From Pantoea endophytica (GTDB lineage: Bacteria > Pseudomonadota > Gammaproteobacteria > Enterobacterales > Enterobacteriaceae): a DNA stretch of 64,000 nt. The stretch is from contig NZ_PJRT01000009.1 of assembly GCF_002858935.1 (NCBI RefSeq), positions 248,001 to 312,000 on the forward strand, given 5' to 3'. A model generated the notes under the pieces. That model saw nothing but the letters and a program-made list of their open reading frames with translations. It did not search any database and was not told the DNA's origin. Both the position numbers and the translations under genes were made by a program. Shown piece by piece: positions 59,387-64,000 of the stretch. Position 1 is the first letter of the stretch. Each line of letters starts with the position of its first letter.

Positions 59387-61525
59387 TTACTCGGCGTCAG
59401 ATGCATCAGATGCAGCGGTAGCAACTTCTTCCGCTGGTTTCTGCTCTGTCGCTTCTTTGATGCTCAGGCGTACACGGCCCTGACGGTCCACTTCCATGAC
59501 TTTTACTGGAACTTCCTGGCCCATCTGCAGGTAATCGGTCACTTTCTCTACGCGCTTATCGGCGATCTGAGAGATGTGCACCAAACCTTCTTTACCGCCG
59601 CCGATTGCCACGAAGGCACCGAAATCAACGATACGTGTCACTTTACCAGAGTAAACGCGGCCAACTTCGATCTCAGCAGTGATCTCTTCGATACGACGAA
59701 TGGCTTCTTTGGCTTTCAGGCCATCAGTAGCAGCAATCTTCACGGTACCGTCATCTTCGATTTCGATGGTGGTGCCGGTTTCTTCGGTCAGCGCACGGAT
59801 CACTGAGCCGCCTTTACCGATGACATCTTTGATCTTGTCTGAACTGATTTTGATGGTGTAAATGCGCGGCGCGAACTCAGAAATTTCCTGACGCGGCGTG
59901 CTGATTGCCTGTTCCATCACGCTCAGAATGTGCAGACGCGCACCCTTCGCTTGGTTCAGAGCAACCTGCATGATTTCGCGGGTGATGCCTTCGATTTTGA
60001 TATCCATCTGCAGCGCAGTGATACCATCGCGGCTACCCGCTACTTTAAAGTCCATATCGCCGAGGTGATCTTCGTCACCCAGGATGTCAGACAGAACCAC
60101 AAAGTTGTCGGCTTCTTTAACCAGACCCATCGCAATACCGGCTACGGCAGCTTTGATCGGTACGCCAGCGTCCATCAGTGCCAGAGATGCACCGCACACG
60201 GAAGCCATCGAAGAAGAACCGTTAGATTCTGTGATCTCTGAAACCACACGCACGGTGTAGGGGAAATCAGCTTGCTTAGGCATTACTGCCAGCACGCCGC
60301 GCTTCGCCAGACGACCGTGACCAATTTCACGACGCTTCGGTGAGCCAACCATACCGGTTTCGCCCACGCAGTATGGAGGGAAGTTGTAGTGGAACAGGAA
60401 GCTATCGGTACGCTCGCCCATTAACTCATCCAGATTCTGCGCATCACGTGCGGTACCCAGCGTTGCGGTAACCAACGCCTGCGTTTCACCACGTGTAAAC
60501 AGTGAAGATCCGTGCGTGCGTGGCAGTACGCCAGTGCGCACATCCAGGCCACGAATCATATCTTTCTCACGGCCATCGATACGCGGTTCGCCACGGATGA
60601 TGCGGCTTCGAACAACACTCTTCTCGAGATCGTGCACGATGTCAGCGATATCGCCAGCATCAAGCGTTTCATCTTCAGCCTGCAGTGCAGCAATGGTCGC
60701 GTCTTTCACTGCGCCAACCTGAGTGTAACGCTCTTGCTTATCAGTGATGCGGTAAGCGTCGCTGATGCCCGCTTCTGCCAGTGCAGTAACGCGTGCGATC
60801 AGTGCATCGTTAGTTGGCAGTGGCTGCCAATCCCAACGTGGTTTACCCGCTTCGGCAACCAGCGCATTGATGTTTTCGATAACGATCTGCTGTTGGTCGT
60901 GGCCGTATACCACAGCGCCCAGCATCTGTTCTTCGGTCAGGATGTCAGCTTCTGATTCCACCATCAGCACCGCGTTCTGGGTACCGGCAACAACCAGGTT
61001 CAGACGTGATTCGTTGATTTCATCAGCAGTTGGGTTCAGCACGTACTGATCGTTGATATAACCCACGCGCGCTGCGCCGATTGGGCCATTGAACGGCAGA
61101 CCTGACAGAGCCAGCGCAGCAGAGGCGCCGATCATCGCAACGATGTCAGGGTTAACCTGTGGGTTAACAGAAACAACGGTTGCAATAACCTGCACTTCGT
61201 TAATGAAGCCTTCCGGGAACAGCGGACGAACTGGACGGTCAATCAGGCGTGAGATCAGGGTTTCGCCTTCGCTTGGACGGCCTTCACGACGGAAGAAGCT
61301 ACCCGGGATACGACCAGCAGCGTAAGTACGCTCCTGATAGTTAACCGTCAGCGGGAAGAAATCCTGACCTGGTTTAGTTTTTTTCTGGCCAACAACGGTA
61401 ACGAATACAGCAGTGTCATCCATGCTCACCATTACTGCAGCGGTAGCCTGGCGCGCCATCATGCCGGTTTCCAGCGTGACGGTATGCTGACCATATTGGA
61501 ATTTGCGTACGATCGGGTTCAGCAA
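59387..61525 (-). CDS. pnp: Polynucleotide phosphorylase
   Basis: 712 residues. Two RNase-PH domains (phosphate-binding and catalytic in [20 protein letters not shown] and [20 protein letters not shown]), a KH domain ([16 protein letters not shown]) and an S1 domain ([20 protein letters not shown]). It degrades RNA 3'-5' using phosphate and is part of the degradosome. Its mRNA is autoregulated through a leader stem (61599-61652). It follows rpsO and precedes nlpI. The start ATT/ATG region: codon at 61523-61525 reads as start with the usual [10 protein letters not shown]; in E. coli the start is a TTG-like codon, so the true start may differ by a few codons. Confidence 0.95.
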   Translation of the reverse strand: MLNPIVRKFQYGQHTVTLETGMMARQATAAVMVSMDDTAVFVTVVGQKKTKPGQDFFPLTVNYQERTYAAGRIPGSFFRREGRPSEGETLISRLIDRPVRPLFPEGFINEVQVIATVVSVNPQVNPDIVAMIGASAALALSGLPFNGPIGAARVGYINDQYVLNPTADEINESRLNLVVAGTQNAVLMVESEADILTEEQMLGAVVYGHDQQQIVIENINALVAEAGKPRWDWQPLPTNDALIARVTALAEAGISDAYRITDKQERYTQVGAVKDATIAALQAEDETLDAGDIADIVHDLEKSVVRSRIIRGEPRIDGREKDMIRGLDVRTGVLPRTHGSSLFTRGETQALVTATLGTARDAQNLDELMGERTDSFLFHYNFPPYCVGETGMVGSPKRREIGHGRLAKRGVLAVMPKQADFPYTVRVVSEITESNGSSSMASVCGASLALMDAGVPIKAAVAGIAMGLVKEADNFVVLSDILGDEDHLGDMDFKVAGSRDGITALQMDIKIEGITREIMQVALNQAKGARLHILSVMEQAISTPRQEISEFAPRIYTIKISSDKIKDVIGKGGSVIRALTEETGTTIEIEDDGTVKIAATDGLKAKEAIRRIEEITAEIEVGRVYSGKVTRIVDFGAFVAIGGGKEGLVHISQIADKRVEKVTDYLQMGQEVPVKVMEVDRQGRVRLSIKEATEQKPAEEVATAASDASDAE

Positions 61526-61598
61526 AATTTAAGTCCTTAAATTCAGAGGCGCAGCCCATTCTGGCGCGCCGGGGATTACCGATCTTCAGTTGCATCCT

Positions 61599-61652
61599 CG
61601 CGACTAATGACAACCTTAACCGCCCATGCGGTAAAGCCTCTCATTAGCCGCG
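61599..61652 (-). ncRNA. pnp leader stem-loop (RNase III processing region)
   Basis: On the minus strand, CGCGGCTAATGA and TCATTAGTCGCG form a 12-bp long-range stem around an inner GCGGT/ACCGC hairpin, about 75 bases before pnp. In E. coli the equivalent stem is cut by RNase III, after which PNPase represses its own translation. Confidence 0.7.
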
Positions 61653-61724
61653 CGAACCTCTGCAAGCAAAGATCACTCTCTGCAACAATACATGAGTTTG
61701 GTCCGGATTGCTGCGGATTGCTCG

Positions 61725-61747
61725 AAAAAAGGGGCCATAAAGGCCCC
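61725..61747 (-). terminator. Rho-independent terminator of rpsO
   Basis: GGGGCC and GGCCCC pair around a short A/T loop with a following run of six T on the minus strand. It lies about 90 bases past rpsO. In E. coli read-through here feeds pnp. Confidence 0.8.
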
Positions 61748-61834
61748 CTTTTCGCGAAACTCGCACAAATCTGATCGTCAGATGCGTTTTTTTGCATGGT
61801 GCATGCGCTACATCCTTGATCAGATTCTTCAGAC

Positions 61835-62104
61835 TTAGCGACGCAGACCCAGGCTTTCGATCAGACCGGTGTAGCGAGCAACGTCTTTACGCTTCAGGTA
61901 GTCCAGCAGCTTACGACGCTGGGATACCATGCGCAGCAGACCGCGACGGCTGTGGTGATCTTTCTTGTGCTCAGAGAAGTGACCCTGCAGGTGGTTAATC
62001 TGAGCAGTCAGCAGAGCAACCTGAACTTCAGTTGAACCGCTGTCGTTGGTACCACGACCGTATTTAGCAACGATCTCTGCTTTAGCTTCTACGCTTAGAG
62101 ACAT
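61835..62104 (-). CDS. rpsO: 30S ribosomal protein S15
   Basis: 89 residues: [38 protein letters not shown] and [20 protein letters not shown] are the S15 signature. It binds 16S rRNA early in 30S assembly and, in E. coli, represses its own mRNA through a pseudoknot at the start. ATG at 62104 follows GGAG. Confidence 0.99.
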   Translation of the reverse strand: MSLSVEAKAEIVAKYGRGTNDSGSTEVQVALLTAQINHLQGHFSEHKKDHHSRRGLLRMVSQRRKLLDYLKRKDVARYTGLIESLGLRR

Positions 62105-62193
62105 AATAAACTCCGTTGGATAATGAATGTATGGGTGCCGATCTCTAATTCAGCAGCCCGCTTTTAAAGCCGCGCCATTCTACTCTTCGCCTG

Positions 62194-62222
62194 ATAGCAA
62201 CGCAAATGCGCCGTTAGGTCAA
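62194..62222 (-). promoter_or_regulatory. Candidate rpsO promoter
   Basis: On the minus strand, TTGACC (62217-62222) and TGCTAT (62194-62199) are spaced by 17 bp in the truB-rpsO gap. The -35 is good, the -10 weak. Confidence 0.4.
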
Positions 62223-62237
62223 ATGCGAGAGGCTTGA

Positions 62238-63182
62238 TTACGCAGGAAATTCTACCACCAGACGACGCGGCGCCACGCGTCCATCGTCGGCGATTTCGGC
62301 CATACCAATGAATTTTTGCTCATCACCTTCCGTCACGCGCACCAATCCCTGTTCCGGCGCATCCGCCACCTGAACCGGCATACCTTGTTTGAAATAAGCC
62401 GCCACCGTAGGCAGCAAATTCACCATCGGGAACTCTTCTGCCGGACTATCCATCGGCAGCAATAACGCATCGAGCGCACTGTAATCCGGCGTTTCCGCCA
62501 TGTTGACGGTGGCCGCCACTTCCTGCAGCTGCTCCAGCGTCACCATTCTTTCGATCGGATAACGCGCCACCTGCAGACGACGCAGCATGATAACGTGCGC
62601 ACCGCAGCCAAGCCGTTCACCGAGATCGTCGATGATAGTGCGGATGTAAGTGCCTTTAGAGACGTGAATCTCCAGCTCCAGTTCATCACCTTCCCAGCGA
62701 ATAAACTGCAGCTCAAACACTTTGATCGGGCGCGCTTCACGCGGCACAGTTATGCCTTCACGTGCGTACTCGTATAGCTTGCGTCCCTGATACTTCAGCG
62801 CGGAGAACATGGTCGGCACCTGCATGGTGTCGCCACGAAAATAGTCCAGCGCTGCATTCAGTGCCGCCTGATCAAAAGTAATTGCACGCGTCTCAACAAT
62901 ATTACCGTCGGCATCAGACGTATCGGTGCGTTCACCCAGGCGAGCAATGACGCGATAACGCTTGTCCGAATCGAGCAGATACTGCGAAAACTTGGTGGCT
63001 TCGCCGAGGCAAATCGGCAGCATGCCGGTCGCCAGGGGATCGAGGGCGCCGGTGTGGCCCGCTTTGTTCGCGTTGAACAGACGTTTTACTTTCTGCAGCA
63101 CATCATTAGAAGATGCGCCTTGGTGCTTATCCAGCAGAAACACACCGTGGACGTCGCGACCGCGACGACGAGGACGACTCAT
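62238..63182 (-). CDS. truB: tRNA pseudouridine(55) synthase TruB
   Basis: 314 residues (E. coli 314). The catalytic Asp is in [38 protein letters not shown] and RIGEATK-type residues support it. It makes pseudouridine 55 in the T-arm of tRNAs and acts as a tRNA chaperone. The start ATG overlaps the rbfA stop by one base (TAATG), implying coupled translation. Confidence 0.98.
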   Translation of the reverse strand: MSRPRRRGRDVHGVFLLDKHQGASSNDVLQKVKRLFNANKAGHTGALDPLATGMLPICLGEATKFSQYLLDSDKRYRVIARLGERTDTSDADGNIVETRAITFDQAALNAALDYFRGDTMQVPTMFSALKYQGRKLYEYAREGITVPREARPIKVFELQFIRWEGDELELEIHVSKGTYIRTIIDDLGERLGCGAHVIMLRRLQVARYPIERMVTLEQLQEVAATVNMAETPDYSALDALLLPMDSPAEEFPMVNLLPTVAAYFKQGMPVQVADAPEQGLVRVTEGDEQKFIGMAEIADDGRVAPRRLVVEFPA

Positions 63183-63589
63183 TAGTCCTCCTTGTCATCT
63201 TCCGCCGGGCTATCGCCACGACGCTCAACATCGCTCTTAATAACGTTGCTGACCAGGTTCGACATGCGCATACCTTCGATCAGCGAGTTGTCGTAGAAGA
63301 AGGTTAGCTCCGGCACGATGCGCAGGCGCATCGCTTTACCTACCAGCGTGCGGATATAGCCAGAGGCTTCTTTCAGCGCCTTCAGGCCGTTTTGCACTGC
63401 TTCTTCATCTTTATCATTCAAAAAGGTCACAAACACCTTGGCATAGGCAAGATCGCGCGACACTTCGACGCCCGAAACCGTCACCATCATACCGAGACGT
63501 GGATCTTTAATTTCGCGCTGCAGGATAATTGCGATCTCTTTCTGCAACTCCTGAGAAACGCGCTGTTGGCGGCCAAATTCTTTTGCCAT
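63182..63589 (-). CDS. rbfA: Ribosome-binding factor A
   Basis: 135 residues from the ATG at 63587-63589 ([20 protein letters not shown]), the family start; a start five codons upstream is less likely. KH-like fold; [20 protein letters not shown] and [20 protein letters not shown] are conserved. It binds the 5' helix of 16S rRNA during 30S maturation and cold adaptation. It lies between infB and truB. Confidence 0.98.
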   Translation of the reverse strand: MAKEFGRQQRVSQELQKEIAIILQREIKDPRLGMMVTVSGVEVSRDLAYAKVFVTFLNDKDEEAVQNGLKALKEASGYIRTLVGKAMRLRIVPELTFFYDNSLIEGMRMSNLVSNVIKSDVERRGDSPAEDDKED

Positions 63590-63654
63590 TATTCTTTCTC
63601 CCAAATAATTCGGGAGGCCAGAGGCCTCCCAAATTGCAACACATCAAATGATGA

Positions 63655-64000
63655 TCAATCGATGGTGCGTTTAATTTCAATCACTTCGAACACTTCGATC
63701 ATATCGCCAACGCGAACGTCGTTATAGTTCTTCACGCCAATACCACATTCCATGCCGTTACGAACTTCGTTAACGTCATCTTTGAAGCGACGCAGTGATT
63801 CCAGTTCGCCTTCATAGATAACCACGTTGTCACGCAGTACACGGATTGGGTTGTGACGTTTGATGATACCTTCAGTGACCATACAGCCCGCGATGGCACC
63901 AAACTTCGGTGATTTGAACACGTCACGTACCGCAGCCAGACCGATAATCTGCTGTTTGAACTCTGGAGCCAGCATACCGCTCATCGCAGCTTTCACTTCG
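63655..64000 (-). CDS. infB: Translation initiation factor IF-2, C-terminal end
   Basis: The last 115 or so codons of infB, entering from beyond the window. [40 protein letters not shown] and [20 protein letters not shown] are the IF2 domain IV that binds fMet-tRNA. It heads the infB-rbfA-truB-rpsO-pnp gene order. Confidence 0.97.
   Translation of the reverse strand, partial: EVKAAMSGMLAPEFKQQIIGLAAVRDVFKSPKFGAIAGCMVTEGIIKRHNPIRVLRDNVVIYEGELESLRRFKDDVNEVRNGMECGIGVKNYNDVRVGDMIEVFEVIEIKRTID

Noticed and set aside
61526..61834. SraG small RNA between pnp and rpsO
   Set aside because: E. coli has one at this place, but I could not identify a matching promoter and body in the sequence.

Overview
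The window looks like a chromosomal segment of an enterobacterium of the Erwiniaceae type (Pantoea or Erwinia relatives). The core proteins align closely with remembered E. coli families (LptF/LptG, PepA, ValS, PyrBI, NrdDG, DeaD, Pnp, RpsO, TruB, RbfA, IF2), and gene order follows E. coli in long blocks. Differences include miaE, a membrane gluconate/ketogluconate dehydrogenase cluster, and abundant large G+C-rich palindromic intergenic repeats. The species cannot be fixed from the sequence alone.

Layout. (1) 1-11.9 kb is a variable region: the 3' end of opgB, then a GNAT acetyltransferase divergent from a MocR-type regulator, an RcnB-like periplasmic protein, a lipoprotein of the serine beta-lactamase fold, a 2OG-Fe(II) oxygenase paired with a MetQ/NlpA-type binding protein, yecA, a DUF1176 protein, a LysR regulator divergent from a flavodoxin-fold NAD(P)H oxidoreductase, and DUF1493 and DUF1090 proteins. 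(2) 12.0-15.9 kb holds one large A+T-richer gene, an SF1 (DNA2/Upf1-type) helicase fused to a C-terminal phospholipase-D nuclease-like domain. It sits just downstream of tRNA-Leu(CAA) (leuX), a known island integration point, and is the best candidate here for an anti-phage or genome-defence gene. (3) 16-26.2 kb: yjjA, a second MocR regulator divergent from an AhpD-like protein, an unrecognised acidic protein, marC between two copies of a short palindromic repeat, a three-gene periplasmic sugar-acid dehydrogenase (TAT small subunit, GMC flavoprotein, tri-haem cytochrome c), and an orphan oligopeptide-type binding protein. (4) 26.5-48.5 kb is conserved core: yjgR, yjiN, lptG-lptF, pepA, holC-valS, yjgM, miaE, rraB, argF with two ARG boxes, pyrL-pyrBI with attenuator, ridA, a GH20 hexosaminidase and nrdDG with paired NrdR boxes. 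(5) 47.5-64 kb is the yraQ-yhb-deaD-pnp-infB block: yraQ, yhbO, yhbP, yhbQ, yhbS, ubiT, ubiUV, yhbW, an inserted AraC/SDR pair, deaD, yrbN, nlpI, pnp, rpsO, truB, rbfA and the end of infB.

Cooperation. LptF and LptG are the paired permease subunits of LPS export. HolC, ValS, PyrBI, ArgF and NrdDG cover replication, translation, carbamoyl-phosphate use and anaerobic dNTP supply. UbiT/U/V make ubiquinone without oxygen. DeaD, PNPase, S15, TruB, RbfA and IF2 form the RNA/ribosome-maturation cluster. In E. coli the blocks ending at nrdG and starting at yraQ lie far apart; here they abut, and nrdG reads 36 codons antisense into yraQ.

Four copies of a roughly 130-220 bp mosaic palindrome (26180, 33366, 37433, 42119), three copies of a smaller palindrome (8026, 19387, 20197) and one short ERIC-like element (28007) lie between genes.
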